Notes under the pieces: model-generated | The model's database searches: none | Seen by the model: only the letters and a program-made list of their open reading frames with translations | What the model was told of the DNA's origin: nothing | Made by a program: the position numbers and the translations under genes | Shown here: one piece after another, positions 7,390 through 16,239 of the stretch | Position numbering within the stretch: position 1 is the stretch's first letter | How the letters are laid out: every line of letters begins with the position of its first letter | Assembly: GCF_900116285.1 (NCBI RefSeq) | Contig: NZ_FPAJ01000001.1 | Coordinates: forward strand, 496,001 to 560,000 | Direction: 5' to 3' | DNA from: Sulfitobacter marinus | GTDB lineage: Bacteria; Pseudomonadota; Alphaproteobacteria; Rhodobacterales; Rhodobacteraceae | DNA: 64,000 bases

Positions 7390-8766
7390 ATGGAAGTCCT
7401 TATTCTATTTCTGATGATCGTCGGGCTGATGCTGTTGGGCCTGCCCATCGCGGTCAGCCTTGGCTTTTCGTCCATCGTATTCCTGCTGGTCTTGTCGGAT
7501 TCGTCGCTGGCGTCGATTGCGCAGACATTTTTTCAGGCGATGGCCGGGCATTATACCCTGCTGGCGATCCCGTTCTTTGTCTTGGCGTCCTCGTTCATGT
7601 CGACGGGCGGTGTGGCGAAACGGATCATCCGTTTCTCAATCGCGCTGGTCGGGCATTTTCCGGGCGGTCTGGCGATTGCGGGTGTCTTTGCCTGTATGAT
7701 GTTCGCAGCCCTTTCGGGATCGTCGCCAGCCACTGTTGTGGCTATCGGGTCCATCGTGATCGCGGGCATGCGCGAAACCGGCTATACCAAAGAATTCGCG
7801 GCCGGCGTGATCGCCAACGCGGGCACCTTGGGCATCCTGATCCCGCCGTCCATCGTCATGGTGGTCTATGCATCGGCCACAGACGTATCCGTGGGCCGGA
7901 TGTTTCTGGCAGGGGTGATCCCGGGCTTGCTTGCCGGTTTCATGCTGATGCTGACGATCTATATCATGGCGCGGGTTAAAAACCTGCCGCGTGGCGAATG
8001 GCGCGGCTGGGCCGAGGTCTTTGCCTCGGGGCGTGAGGCGGGCTGGGGCCTGATGCTGATCGTGATCATTCTGGGCGGCATCTACGGCGGTATCTTTACC
8101 CCGACCGAGGCCGCCGCTGTGGCCGCTGTCTATGCCTTCTTTATCGCGTGTTTCGTCTATCGCGACATGGGGCCGCTGCATGTGAAGGGCGAAGGGCGCA
8201 ACCTGTCGCTGCTGCGCAAGCCTGCCGCATTGGTATCGGTGTTCTTTCACCGCGACGTGCGCGATACCTTGTTCGAGGCGGGCAAGCTGACGGTGACGCT
8301 GATGTTCATCATCGCCAACGCGCTGATCCTGAAGCATGTTCTGACCGACGAACAAATCCCGCAGCAAATCTCGGCCGCGATGCTAAGTGCTGGCTTTGGG
8401 CCGATCATGTTCCTGATCATCGTCAACGTGATCTTGTTGATCGGTGGCCAGTTTATGGAACCATCGGGGCTGTTGATCATCGTTGCACCGCTGGTGTTCC
8501 CCATCGCGATGGAACTGGGTATCGACCCGATCCATCTGGGTATCATCATGGTTGTGAATATGGAGATCGGGATGATTACGCCGCCGGTGGGTCTGAACCT
8601 GTTCGTGACCTCGGGCGTGGCGAACATGCCGATGATGAAAGTGGTAAAAGCCGCATTGCCCTTCACCGCCGTATTGTTCGTGTTCCTGATCATGGTCACC
8701 TACATACCGATTATCTCGACTTGGTTGCCGACCCTTATGATGGGACCTGAGGTTCTGGTGCGTTAG
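7390..8766 (+). CDS. dctM: TRAP transporter large permease DctM
   Basis: A 458-residue, very hydrophobic protein with about 12 membrane segments, beginning MEVLILFLMIVGLMLLGLPIA. It contains DctM hallmarks such as FAALSGSSPATVVAIGSI, GILIPPSIVMVVY, GGIYGGIFTPTEAAAVA and the C-terminal GMITPPVGLNLF. It starts four bases after the dctQ stop. This is the transport-catalysing subunit that couples substrate entry to a sodium gradient. A proper terminator follows, so dctPQM ends here. Confidence 0.92.
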   Translation: MEVLILFLMIVGLMLLGLPIAVSLGFSSIVFLLVLSDSSLASIAQTFFQAMAGHYTLLAIPFFVLASSFMSTGGVAKRIIRFSIALVGHFPGGLAIAGVFACMMFAALSGSSPATVVAIGSIVIAGMRETGYTKEFAAGVIANAGTLGILIPPSIVMVVYASATDVSVGRMFLAGVIPGLLAGFMLMLTIYIMARVKNLPRGEWRGWAEVFASGREAGWGLMLIVIILGGIYGGIFTPTEAAAVAAVYAFFIACFVYRDMGPLHVKGEGRNLSLLRKPAALVSVFFHRDVRDTLFEAGKLTVTLMFIIANALILKHVLTDEQIPQQISAAMLSAGFGPIMFLIIVNVILLIGGQFMEPSGLLIIVAPLVFPIAMELGIDPIHLGIIMVVNMEIGMITPPVGLNLFVTSGVANMPMMKVVKAALPFTAVLFVFLIMVTYIPIISTWLPTLMMGPEVLVR

Positions 8767-8791
8767 CCGATCTGGGGATAGGAAATAGTTG

Positions 8792-8826
8792 AAGGGCGGC
8801 ATGTCAGATCGACGTGCCGCCCTTTT
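8792..8826 (+). terminator. Intrinsic terminator after dctPQM
   Basis: AAGGGCGGCA pairs with TGCCGCCCTT around a 13-base loop, followed by a short T run (CTTTTG). It lies between the convergent dctM and tpiA genes. Confidence 0.8.
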
Positions 8827-8877
8827 GCGTCTGTGGTGCAGTGAGTTTATTTTGCAAAATGAAGATCAGGCCAAAAG

Positions 8878-9627
8878 TCAGGACTGTGACAGGGCCTTGA
8901 TGATGGGGGTAAAGTCAGCGGCCTTGAGGCTGGCACCGCCGACAAGGGCACCGTCAACATTTTCAGCGGTAAAGATTTCGGCGGCGTTGCTGGGTTTGAC
9001 CGACCCGCCATACAGTAGGCGGATTGCAGTGCCTTGGGGGGCACCAAAACGGGTGATCAGGCTGTTGCGGATGAAGTCATGCACCTCGATGATCTGATCG
9101 AGGCTTGGGACCTTGCCCGTTCCAATCGCCCAGATCGGCTCATAGGCGATGACGGTGTTTTCGCCGGTTGCGGTATCGGGCACTGAACCTGCCAGTTGAT
9201 CCGCAATGATATCGAGGGTTTTATCTGCTGCGCGGTCGTCGCCGCTTTCGCCAATGCAGATGATTGCCGTCAGGCCGGCCCGCCAAGCTGCGCGGGTTTT
9301 GGCGGCCACGGTGGCGTCGGTTTCGCCATAGCCCTCGCGACGTTCGGAATGGCCGACGATGACATAGCTGGCACCGCTATCTGCAATCATTGGCGCGGAG
9401 ATATCGCCAGTGAAGGCACCTGCGTCTTCGCTATTGCAATCTTGGGCACCGATGACGATGGGGGTACCGCGCATTCGCTCACAGGCGGGAAACAGCAAAG
9501 TCGCAGGCGGGCAAATCAGGGTTTCGGCATCACCGGGGCTGACCTGTTGGGCCAGTTCAGCCAGTTCGGACAGGGCGTTGCCCGTGCCGTTCATCTTCCA
9601 GTTTCCAGCGGCAAGTTTGCGGCGCAT
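8878..9627 (-). CDS. tpiA: Triosephosphate isomerase
   Basis: A 249-residue TIM barrel enzyme of glycolysis and gluconeogenesis that interconverts dihydroxyacetone phosphate and glyceraldehyde 3-phosphate. All catalytic elements are present: Asn and Lys in AAGNWKMNG, the histidine in VGHSERR, the catalytic glutamate with flexible lid in AYEPIWAIGTG, and the phosphate-binding LLYGGSVKPSNA near the end. Length and start (MRRKLAAGNWK) are normal. It stands alone on the minus strand, convergent with the TRAP operon. Confidence 0.96.
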   Translation of the reverse strand: MRRKLAAGNWKMNGTGNALSELAELAQQVSPGDAETLICPPATLLFPACERMRGTPIVIGAQDCNSEDAGAFTGDISAPMIADSGASYVIVGHSERREGYGETDATVAAKTRAAWRAGLTAIICIGESGDDRAADKTLDIIADQLAGSVPDTATGENTVIAYEPIWAIGTGKVPSLDQIIEVHDFIRNSLITRFGAPQGTAIRLLYGGSVKPSNAAEIFTAENVDGALVGGASLKAADFTPIIKALSQS

Positions 9628-9733
9628 AGTGGTATCCCTCGTGTTTTTTGCACTGGGATAGCAGGGGGCGCGAAACGGGGCAACGGCTAGGGGCGCGCGA
9701 CAGCGCGATATTGCGCGTCACCTGCGCGGAGGC

Positions 9734-10081
9734 TTAGCCGAATTTAATCGATTCACCGCAGCCGCAGGCCTCGGTTACGTTGGGATTGCGGAATTTGAAA
9801 CCGGATTCCAGCAGCGAGGTTTCATAGTCAATTTCGGTGCCGAACAGGAACATTTGCGCCATCGGGGCAATCAACACCCGCGCGCCGTCTTGTTCAACGA
9901 CCTCGTCATTTGCATCGGGTTCATTGACGTATTCCATGGTGTATTCCATGCCCGCGCAACCGCCCTTTTTGATACCAATGCGCAACCCTGCATGGCCCGC
10001 TTGCGTCATCAGCTTGCTGATTTGCGAGGCGGCTTTGGGGGTGATTGTGACTGCTTGTTTGCCGGGAATTGCGAACATCAT
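9734..10081 (-). CDS. IscA/ErpA-like iron-sulfur cluster assembly protein
   Basis: A 115-residue A-type carrier. The three conserved cysteines are present: one in GGCAGMEY and two in the C-terminal ACGCGES. Such proteins receive clusters from the SUF scaffold and pass them to target enzymes. I start it at 10081 (MMFAIPGKQ), with AGGAG five bases upstream; the second ATG at 10078 is equally placed, and the longer open frame up to 10129 lacks a ribosome site. It is apart from the suf operon at 55-64 kb, which carries no A-type carrier itself in the part visible. Confidence 0.9.
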   Translation of the reverse strand: MMFAIPGKQAVTITPKAASQISKLMTQAGHAGLRIGIKKGGCAGMEYTMEYVNEPDANDEVVEQDGARVLIAPMAQMFLFGTEIDYETSLLESGFKFRNPNVTEACGCGESIKFG

Positions 10082-10205
10082 GGATACTCCTGTTACGGCA
10101 AAGATAAGAGGTTCGCGGCGCATTCTCAAGCGGTAGCGTGCAAAATGACAAAGGTCGCCCCGAAATACGGAACGGCCCCTGATTTTTTGTCAACGCTCGG
10201 CGGGA

Positions 10206-11417
10206 TCAGAGACCCATGCAGTTGGCGTAGTAGGTCACGGTCGCGGGCCAGTCCGAGAACACGCCCTCTACGCCTGCATCCTGGGCCAGCACATCAAGCG
10301 CCACCAGATAATCGCTGTCATCGCTGATGATGTCGCCCACAGAGCGGAAGTACCAGCCGCCGCCCGACGCCAGCGGACCAGAGCGTTCAAGCGTCCATGC
10401 GATCAGTTTCATATCCGCAGCTTTGGCCGCCTTTGCATAGGCCGATGCTGCCAGTTTGCCATCTTCGTTGGTCAGCAGCATATTCAGCGACGCGCCGATA
10501 TACTCGACGCCTTGCGCCTTGAGCTGTGCAAAATCTTGCGACCAGGTTGATTGGTCCTGTTCGTCAAACCCGTCGGACCACTCAACCAGATAAACGGCTT
10601 GTTTGCCGAACTCGGGCTCTGCCTTGATCCAGTAGAGCACGTCATCAAGATTGAACGATTGCGCCCATACGTCGGAGGCAGGGACACCGGCCGCTTTGTA
10701 TTCTTCGATCATCTTTTGCGCATAGTCTTCTTGGCTAAAGCCGTTATGCGGCATCTCGACCGAAGGGGATTTTAGCTCGGGTGTGAATTTCGCACCCAAA
10801 GATTTGAACAATGCGATGGATTCCGCGTGGGTCATCAAATGCGCACCATCGGAATAAAGTTGGGTGCGGAAAGGGGCCACGCCGCCCTGGTACTCTTCGG
10901 CCGTGGTTGCGGTTTTATCGGCGCTGTCCATTTTCGGGGTCAACGTCTGGAATTCGGCCAGTGTCAGGTCGGATGTGCGGCATTCGGCGCTTGCAGCACT
11001 GTCTTCCGCAGCAGGGGTAAAGTCCGCGGTACATTTGTCGGCCAGATCGGACACGAGGATATTGGTGGTGGTGTGCAGATCATTTTGCGCGTGACGGCAG
11101 ACCAGTTCGTGATCGGCGGTAAAGGTCACGTCGCATTCCAGGATGCCCGCACCCATCCGCGCCGCAGCAACGTTTGATTCAACGGTATGTTCAGGAAACA
11201 ACAGCGGCGCACCACGGTGACCGATTGAAAACGCGGTCTGCTGTGGGGTTTGACCCATGCAGGACGCCAGCTTGTCCTTCAGCGCACCCTCGGGCAGCTT
11301 GTCGACCAGATAGGCCGGACGCGGGCCATATTCGACGGGGGTTTGCAGGGCGTGGTTGCCAGCCAAAAGGGCGGTCGGCAGCAGGGTCAAAGCGGTTAGG
11401 GCAGTTGTGATACGCAT
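10206..11417 (-). CDS. Periplasmic glycerophosphodiester phosphodiesterase
   Basis: A 403-residue secreted enzyme with a Sec signal peptide ([20 protein letters not shown]). The GDPD fold shows in the [12 protein letters not shown] motif (catalytic His-Arg and Glu), in [19 protein letters not shown] and in the late SDWPATV. It hydrolyses glycerophosphodiesters from phospholipids to glycerol 3-phosphate and an alcohol. The length and the insert after the first strands match the long eukaryote-like periplasmic GDPD group rather than the short cytosolic UgpQ type. GGAGAG precedes the start. It follows the terminator of the SufT gene and so has its own promoter. Confidence 0.88.
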   Translation of the reverse strand: MRITTALTALTLLPTALLAGNHALQTPVEYGPRPAYLVDKLPEGALKDKLASCMGQTPQQTAFSIGHRGAPLLFPEHTVESNVAAARMGAGILECDVTFTADHELVCRHAQNDLHTTTNILVSDLADKCTADFTPAAEDSAASAECRTSDLTLAEFQTLTPKMDSADKTATTAEEYQGGVAPFRTQLYSDGAHLMTHAESIALFKSLGAKFTPELKSPSVEMPHNGFSQEDYAQKMIEEYKAAGVPASDVWAQSFNLDDVLYWIKAEPEFGKQAVYLVEWSDGFDEQDQSTWSQDFAQLKAQGVEYIGASLNMLLTNEDGKLAASAYAKAAKAADMKLIAWTLERSGPLASGGGWYFRSVGDIISDDSDYLVALDVLAQDAGVEGVFSDWPATVTYYANCMGL

Positions 11418-11430
11418 GATCTCTCCAGAT

Positions 11431-11467
11431 AAAAAAACATCTGGCGCGTATGTCGCGGCCAGATGTT
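11431..11467 (-). terminator. Intrinsic terminator after the SufT/DUF59 gene
   Basis: On the minus strand AACATCTGGC pairs perfectly with GCCAGATGTT, followed by seven T. It separates the SufT gene from the downstream GDPD gene. Confidence 0.85.
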
Positions 11468-11515
11468 ACATTTCTACGATGGTTTCATGATGGTCTCGTG
11501 AAGTATGACTGACAT

Positions 11516-11878
11516 CTACATGAACCCCAGTTCAAGCCGGGCCTCGTCCGACATCATATCCATGCCCCATGGTGGCTCCCAGACCAGTTCGACATCGACG
11601 GTTTTGACGCCGGGTAGCGGTTCGACCGCGTCGGCCACCCAGCCGGGCATTTCACCCGCAACAGGACAACCGGGGGCGGTTAGCGACATCTTGATGTTCA
11701 CTTCGCTTTCGGGGTTGATATCGATGGTGTAGATTAGGCCAAGTTCATAAATATTGACTGGAATCTCAGGGTCATAGACGGTGCGGCATGCTTCAACGAT
11801 CTGCTCATACAGCGGATGGTCGGTGGTAGAGGGTGCAATCAGTGGTGTACCTTCTAGGGGTTGGGTGCTGTCGTTCAT
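11516..11878 (-). CDS. SufT / DUF59 (MIP18-type) iron-sulfur assembly protein
   Basis: A 120-residue protein of the MIP18/DUF59 family. It shows VYDPEIPVNIYELGLIY, LTAPGCPVAGEMPGWV with the conserved cysteine, and the C-terminal ELVWEPPWGMDMMSDEARLELGF seen in SufT. SufT proteins help mature Fe-S enzymes, mainly by delivery from the SUF system. An in-frame GTG at 11905 would add nine residues; the ATG at 11878 with GAGG six bases upstream is preferred. It lies on the minus strand between rimK and the GDPD gene, and not in the suf operon of this window. Confidence 0.85.
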   Translation of the reverse strand: MNDSTQPLEGTPLIAPSTTDHPLYEQIVEACRTVYDPEIPVNIYELGLIYTIDINPESEVNIKMSLTAPGCPVAGEMPGWVADAVEPLPGVKTVDVELVWEPPWGMDMMSDEARLELGFM

Positions 11879-11966
11879 CGGGTGCCTCACTTCTTTTTCT
11901 GACACTTTATATAGGGATCAGTGCGCCCAGCGTCTAGTGGTGCGGCGCTGCGTTGGCCCTTCGGGT

Positions 11967-13349
11967 TTATCCCTTGCGTTTGCGTACGGGCTGCGGTTTT
12001 ACCCGCGCCTCGACCATATCATAGAGCATGCCAACGATATCCTTGTTGGTCGCCTTCTCGATCCCCTCAAAACCGGGGGAGGAATTGACCTCCAACACTT
12101 TGGGCCCGCTTTCGGATCGCAATAGGTCAACGCCGGCTTTGCCCAAGCCAAAGGCACGCGCCGCGCGCAGGGCTGTCTCACGCTCCTGTTTGGTGATCCG
12201 CACCACCTTGGCCGACCCGCCACGGTGCAGGTTCGACCTGAAATCGCCATCCGCGCCGGTGCGTTTCATGGCGGCCACGACCTTGCCATCAATCACCAGG
12301 CAGCGAATGTCTTCTCCGGCGGCTTCCTTGACGAAATCCTGCACCAGAAAATTCGCCTTAAGCCCGCGAAAGGCGTCGATCACGGATTCCGCGGCCTTTT
12401 TGGTTTCGGCCAGAACGACCCCCTTGCCTTGGGTGGATTCCAGTAGTTTCACAATCAAGGGTGCGGTGCCCACAAGCGCCATCAGGTTCGACGTGTCCTT
12501 GGGCGACGCGGCAAAGGCGGTGGTCGGCATGCCGATCTTCTTTGAGGCCAACACCTGATGCGCATGCAGCTTGTCGCGACTGGCCAGAATACCGGCAGAT
12601 CCGTTCACACAATAGGTGCCGATGGTTTCAAACTGCCGGATCACCGCACAGCCGTAGGGCGTGATCGACGCGCCAATGCGCGGGATCACAGCGTCATAAC
12701 GCGGTAGACGTTTGCCGTCATAATGTACTTCGGGGGCCATCGCGTTGATCGCCATATAACAACGTGTGGTGTCGATAACTTCAACCGTATGGCCACGTGC
12801 CTCGCCGACCTCGACCAGACGCTGTGTGGAGTAATTCTCGGCCTCACGGCTCAGCACCGCAATGCGCAACGCCCGTTTCGGGGCGGTGTGGCGCACGGCG
12901 GCTGAATGATAGACGTCATAGCTCAGCTCGGGTTGCAGGCGCTTTTCCGTGGCCGAAATCGTGATGTGGTCGGTCAGCGCTTGCCGCCCCAGCAGCATCC
13001 GGCTGGCCATGCCCGCCCGGTTGGTCAGGGTGATGTCGATGGGCCAACTCTGCCCGTTCACGTCCAATGTGGTCGAAATCACATAACGCAATTCGGATTC
13101 GCCGTTCGATGATGTCACCTCGCGGCGGTCAATAATCGGAGCCGAGCAGGTGATGACAATATCGTCGTTGCCCGCCACCGGATAGACGTTGAACCGCACC
13201 TTTGGTTTGGCGTCGGGCCCAAAAACCTCGATGTCATGGGCGTGCAGCGATGATGTCTTGGCGCCTGTGTCAATCTTGGCTTTGATCGACGGCAACCCCA
13301 AGCCGGGCAGGGCGATCCATTCTTCCCAACCGAAATTCAATTCTTCCAT
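11967..13349 (-). CDS. Fusion of RimB-like retropepsin-type protease and RimK ATP-grasp ligase
   Basis: A 460-residue two-domain protein. Residues about 1-150 form a retropepsin-like domain of the 'ATP-dependent zinc protease' (RimB) family with the catalytic IDTGAKTSSLHA motif and LLGRQALTD. Residues about 160-450 form RimK, the ATP-grasp ligase that adds glutamates to the C-terminus of ribosomal protein S6, with IPRIGASITPYG, PLIVKLLESTQGKGVVLAE and the metal-binding VLEVNSSPGFEGIE. The start at 13349 (MEELNFGWEEW) has GGAG upstream and avoids a non-homologous extension to 13406. Having a ligase and a peptidase of the same pathway in one chain suggests a bifunctional writer and eraser; that is inference. 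Confidence 0.88.
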   Translation of the reverse strand: MEELNFGWEEWIALPGLGLPSIKAKIDTGAKTSSLHAHDIEVFGPDAKPKVRFNVYPVAGNDDIVITCSAPIIDRREVTSSNGESELRYVISTTLDVNGQSWPIDITLTNRAGMASRMLLGRQALTDHITISATEKRLQPELSYDVYHSAAVRHTAPKRALRIAVLSREAENYSTQRLVEVGEARGHTVEVIDTTRCYMAINAMAPEVHYDGKRLPRYDAVIPRIGASITPYGCAVIRQFETIGTYCVNGSAGILASRDKLHAHQVLASKKIGMPTTAFAASPKDTSNLMALVGTAPLIVKLLESTQGKGVVLAETKKAAESVIDAFRGLKANFLVQDFVKEAAGEDIRCLVIDGKVVAAMKRTGADGDFRSNLHRGGSAKVVRITKQERETALRAARAFGLGKAGVDLLRSESGPKVLEVNSSPGFEGIEKATNKDIVGMLYDMVEARVKPQPVRKRKG

Positions 13350-13428
13350 ATCACAAGGCTCCAAGACCGCTGCATTGATGCCGCCGACTAACAGGTCGCA
13401 TGACACCTCTCAAGGCGTCACAGATGTT

Positions 13429-13469
13429 TCCAAATGGTAAATCATCCCGGGGTTCGGGGCAGAGCCCCG
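13429..13469 (-). repeat. Dispersed hairpin-tail repeat, copy A
   Basis: Read on the minus strand this is a GC hairpin (CGGGGC-TCT-GCCCCG) followed by AACCCCGGGATGATTTACCATTTGGA. It is one of four related intergenic elements in this window (others near 37.9, 49.2 and 55.6 kb). It sits just upstream of the rimB-rimK fusion gene and in the same orientation. Confidence 0.65.
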
Positions 13470-13581
13470 AGGCGGTTGCGGCAATGCGCCTCGCTTGCCC
13501 ATATCGGCTGTGCGCCGCTTTTTTTGCCTAATTCCCAGGGCGCTTAGATTATGCCACAGCAAAAGCAATATGTCATGGTGA

Positions 13582-13610
13582 TTGCACGCGATTGCACGAC
13601 CTCTTATAGG
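13582..13610 (+). promoter_or_regulatory. Probable sigma-70 promoter of tgt (near-leaderless)
   Basis: TTGCAC (13582-13587) and TATAGG (13605-13610) are separated by exactly 17 bases. Transcription would begin about base 13617, next to the ATG at 13618, and no ribosome site precedes that ATG. Confidence 0.5.
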
Positions 13611-13617
13611 CGCTGTC

Positions 13618-14745
13618 ATGGAAAAATTCTCATTCGATCTTCAGGCGCGTGACGGGTCTGCCCGCACCGGCGTCATCTCGACCCCTCGGGGTGACATTCG
13701 CACACCTGCGTTTATGCCCGTGGGCACTGCCGCCACCGTCAAGGCGATGATGCCCGAAAGCGTCGTGGCCACGGGTGCCGATATTTTGCTGGGCAATACC
13801 TATCACCTGATGCTGCGCCCCACCGCCGAGCGGATCGACCGGCTGGGTGGTCTGCACAAGTTCATGAACTGGGACAAACCGATCCTGACCGATTCAGGCG
13901 GCTTTCAGGTGATGAGCCTTGCCGACCTGCGCAAGCTGACCGAAAAGGGTGTGACCTTCAAAAGCCACATCGACGGGTCCAAGCACGAACTGACACCAGA
14001 GCGGTCGATGGAAATCCAAAAGCTGCTCGGTTCTGACATCGTCATGTGTTTTGACGAATGCCCCGCCTTGCCCGCAGACCGCGACCGCATCGCGGAATCC
14101 ATGCGCCTGTCGATGCGGTGGGCCGCGCGCAGCCGCGACGCCTTTGGTGACCGTCCCGGCCATGCGCTCTTTGGCATCCAGCAAGGCGGGCTTGAGCAGG
14201 ATTTCCGCGAGGAAAGCGCCAAGGCGCTGATTGACGTGGGCTTTGACGGTTATGCTGTCGGCGGTCTGGCCGTGGGCGAGGGGCAAGAGGCGATGTTTGG
14301 CTGTCTTGATTTCGCCACCGACATGCTGCCCGTGGACCGTCCGCGCTATCTGATGGGGGTGGGCAAGCCCGACGACATCGTCGGCGCTGTGGCCCGTGGC
14401 ATCGACATGATGGACTGTGTGTTGCCGTCACGCTCGGGCCGCACGGGGCAGGTGTTCACCCGCCACGGTGTTGTGAACATCAAAAACGCCCGCCACGCCG
14501 ATGATCCGCGCCCGTTGGATGAAGACTGCACATGCCCGGCCTGCTCAAACTACAGCCGCGCCTATCTGCACCATGTCTTTCGCAGTCAGGAAATGATCTC
14601 GGGCATGCTGCTCACGTGGCACAACCTACATTACTTCCAGGAAATCATGGCCGGTATGCGTGGGGCGATTGCCGCAGGTACGTTTGACACGTGGCAGGCT
14701 GATTTTCATGCCCAAAGGGCGCAGGGGGATATAGAGCCGCTGTAG
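13618..14745 (+). CDS. tgt: Queuine (preQ1) tRNA-ribosyltransferase
   Basis: A 375-residue TIM barrel enzyme that exchanges the wobble guanine of tRNAs with GUN anticodons for preQ1, a step in queuosine synthesis. The signature pieces are [23 protein letters not shown] (catalytic Asp), [20 protein letters not shown] and the zinc site [16 protein letters not shown]. The start at 13618 (MEKFSFDL) is preferred to upstream codons at 13582. There is no Shine-Dalgarno sequence; a well-spaced promoter ends a few bases upstream, so the mRNA may be leaderless. No queA is adjacent. Confidence 0.95.
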   Translation: MEKFSFDLQARDGSARTGVISTPRGDIRTPAFMPVGTAATVKAMMPESVVATGADILLGNTYHLMLRPTAERIDRLGGLHKFMNWDKPILTDSGGFQVMSLADLRKLTEKGVTFKSHIDGSKHELTPERSMEIQKLLGSDIVMCFDECPALPADRDRIAESMRLSMRWAARSRDAFGDRPGHALFGIQQGGLEQDFREESAKALIDVGFDGYAVGGLAVGEGQEAMFGCLDFATDMLPVDRPRYLMGVGKPDDIVGAVARGIDMMDCVLPSRSGRTGQVFTRHGVVNIKNARHADDPRPLDEDCTCPACSNYSRAYLHHVFRSQEMISGMLLTWHNLHYFQEIMAGMRGAIAAGTFDTWQADFHAQRAQGDIEPL

Positions 14746-14852
14746 CTTTTCAACCGGCGGCGTGAAAAATAAACTTGTGAACCGATCCTTGTCGTCGCGC
14801 GTCTTTTGGTTAGGTGATGAAGACAAGAAATAATTAGGACGGGACGTACCCC

Positions 14853-15950
14853 ATGACACAAGAATTATTCACACCGCTGAAGGTTGGCGCGATCGAGGCC
14901 AAGAACCGTATCGTAATGGCCCCGCTGACCCGCAGCCGCGCCGATAACGACACCGGTGAAGTCAACGATTTGCACGTTGAATATTATGCCCAACGCGCCG
15001 GTGCTGGCATTATCATCACCGAAGCTGCGCAAATCAGTCCCGAGGGCAAAGGCTATATCAAAACCCCCGGTATCTATACCGAAGGGCAGGTTGCGGCGTG
15101 GAAGAAGGTCACGGATGCCGTGCACAAGGCGGGCGGCAAGATCGTCATCCAACTTTGGCATGTGGGCCGGATCAGCCATGTAGACATCCAGCCAAACGGC
15201 CAAAAACCTGTGGCACCTTCCGCGATTGCCGCGAATATGAAAACCTTTACCGGCGACGGTATGGTCCCCACATCCGAGCCACGCGCGTTGGAGCTGGAAG
15301 AGATGCCCCGCATCGTTGCCGATTATGTCCACGCGACCAAGATGGCCAAGAAAGCCGGCTTTGACGGGGTCGAGGTGCACGGTGCTAACGGTTATCTTCT
15401 GGATCAGTTCATGAAGACCTCAAGCAATAAACGTGAGGATGCCTATGGTGGGTCCGTTGAGAACCGCGCGCGTCTGCTGCTTGAGGTTATGGAAGGCGTC
15501 ACCAATGCGTGGGATGGTGATCATGTTGGCCTGCGTTTGTCGCCGTTCTCTCCGGCCAATGATATTGCCGACGACAACCCCCAAGAGACGTTTGAATATG
15601 TTGTCCGCGAATTGAATAAATTCGGGTTGGCCTATCTGCACATTGTCGAAGGATCGACCGGCCAATCACGCGATCTTAAGGAAGGCGAGGATCTGGCCAA
15701 GCTGCGCCAGCTGTTTGACGGGATCTATATGGCTAACAATCTTTATGACCGCGAGATGGCGATCAAAGCGGTTGCGGGTGGCACGGCCGATCTGGTCGCC
15801 TTTGGCCGGCCTTATATTTCAAATCCGGATCTGGCCAAACGCCTTGAGCTTGATGCACCGCTGAACGAAAACGACCCCAAGACGGTCTATGCGGGCGGCA
15901 AGGAAGGCTATATCGATTATCCTTTCATGGAAGAAATCGCGGCGGAATAA
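14853..15950 (+). CDS. Old Yellow Enzyme family alkene/ester reductase (NemA-like)
   Basis: A 365-residue FMN-dependent TIM barrel reductase of the OYE family. Visible are the start TPLKVGAIEAKNRIVMAPLTRSR, QLWHVGRISH, the substrate-binding His/Asn pair in VEVHGANGYLLDQF, the TSSNKREDAYGGSVENR stretch and the C-terminal FMN phosphate site LVAFGRPYISNPDLA. Such enzymes reduce activated C=C bonds of enones, maleimides or nitro esters using NAD(P)H. The gene appears to be a single transcription unit; a GC-rich hairpin follows. Confidence 0.9.
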   Translation: MTQELFTPLKVGAIEAKNRIVMAPLTRSRADNDTGEVNDLHVEYYAQRAGAGIIITEAAQISPEGKGYIKTPGIYTEGQVAAWKKVTDAVHKAGGKIVIQLWHVGRISHVDIQPNGQKPVAPSAIAANMKTFTGDGMVPTSEPRALELEEMPRIVADYVHATKMAKKAGFDGVEVHGANGYLLDQFMKTSSNKREDAYGGSVENRARLLLEVMEGVTNAWDGDHVGLRLSPFSPANDIADDNPQETFEYVVRELNKFGLAYLHIVEGSTGQSRDLKEGEDLAKLRQLFDGIYMANNLYDREMAIKAVAGGTADLVAFGRPYISNPDLAKRLELDAPLNENDPKTVYAGGKEGYIDYPFMEEIAAE

Positions 15951-15959
15951 GCCTGCATT

Positions 15960-15989
15960 TTCCGGCCTGTCCCTTGGGATGGGCCGGAA
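15960..15989 (+). terminator. Hairpin after the OYE gene, no clear T run
   Basis: TTCCGGCC pairs with GGCCGGAA with further pairing inside (TCCC-TT-GGGA). It is followed by CCTTCCGG rather than by T residues, so it may act as an RNA 3' end structure. A second inverted repeat, GGTCAAATCC with GGATTTTTGACC, lies at about 15998-16031. Confidence 0.4.
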
Positions 15990-16132
15990 CCTTCCGGGTC
16001 AAATCCGTTTTGAATGGGATTTTTGACCGGAAATTAATCGATCCGTGCTTGTCTGTCCGCTGATAGCGGTTCATTCTGGCATAAACCCCAAATCAGGTGG
16101 CCAAGCCTTGTAAGGCGGTAGCGCCAAGGGGA

Positions 16133-16169
16133 TTGAAACAGGCGGGTAGGGTTCCCAAATACCCTATCT
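16133..16169 (+). promoter_or_regulatory. Possible heat-shock (sigma-32-like) promoter of lon
   Basis: TTGAAA (16133-16138) is followed after 15 bases by CCCAAATA, and CCTATCT lies at 16163-16169. These resemble sigma-32 elements, and lon is a heat-shock gene in many bacteria. The match is partial. Confidence 0.3.
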
Positions 16170-16239
16170 AGAACAGGAGATGACCGATCGGCTGCCTAGA
16201 ATAGGGGCCAGTGTCATCTTGCAGAATAAGGAAAAGAGC

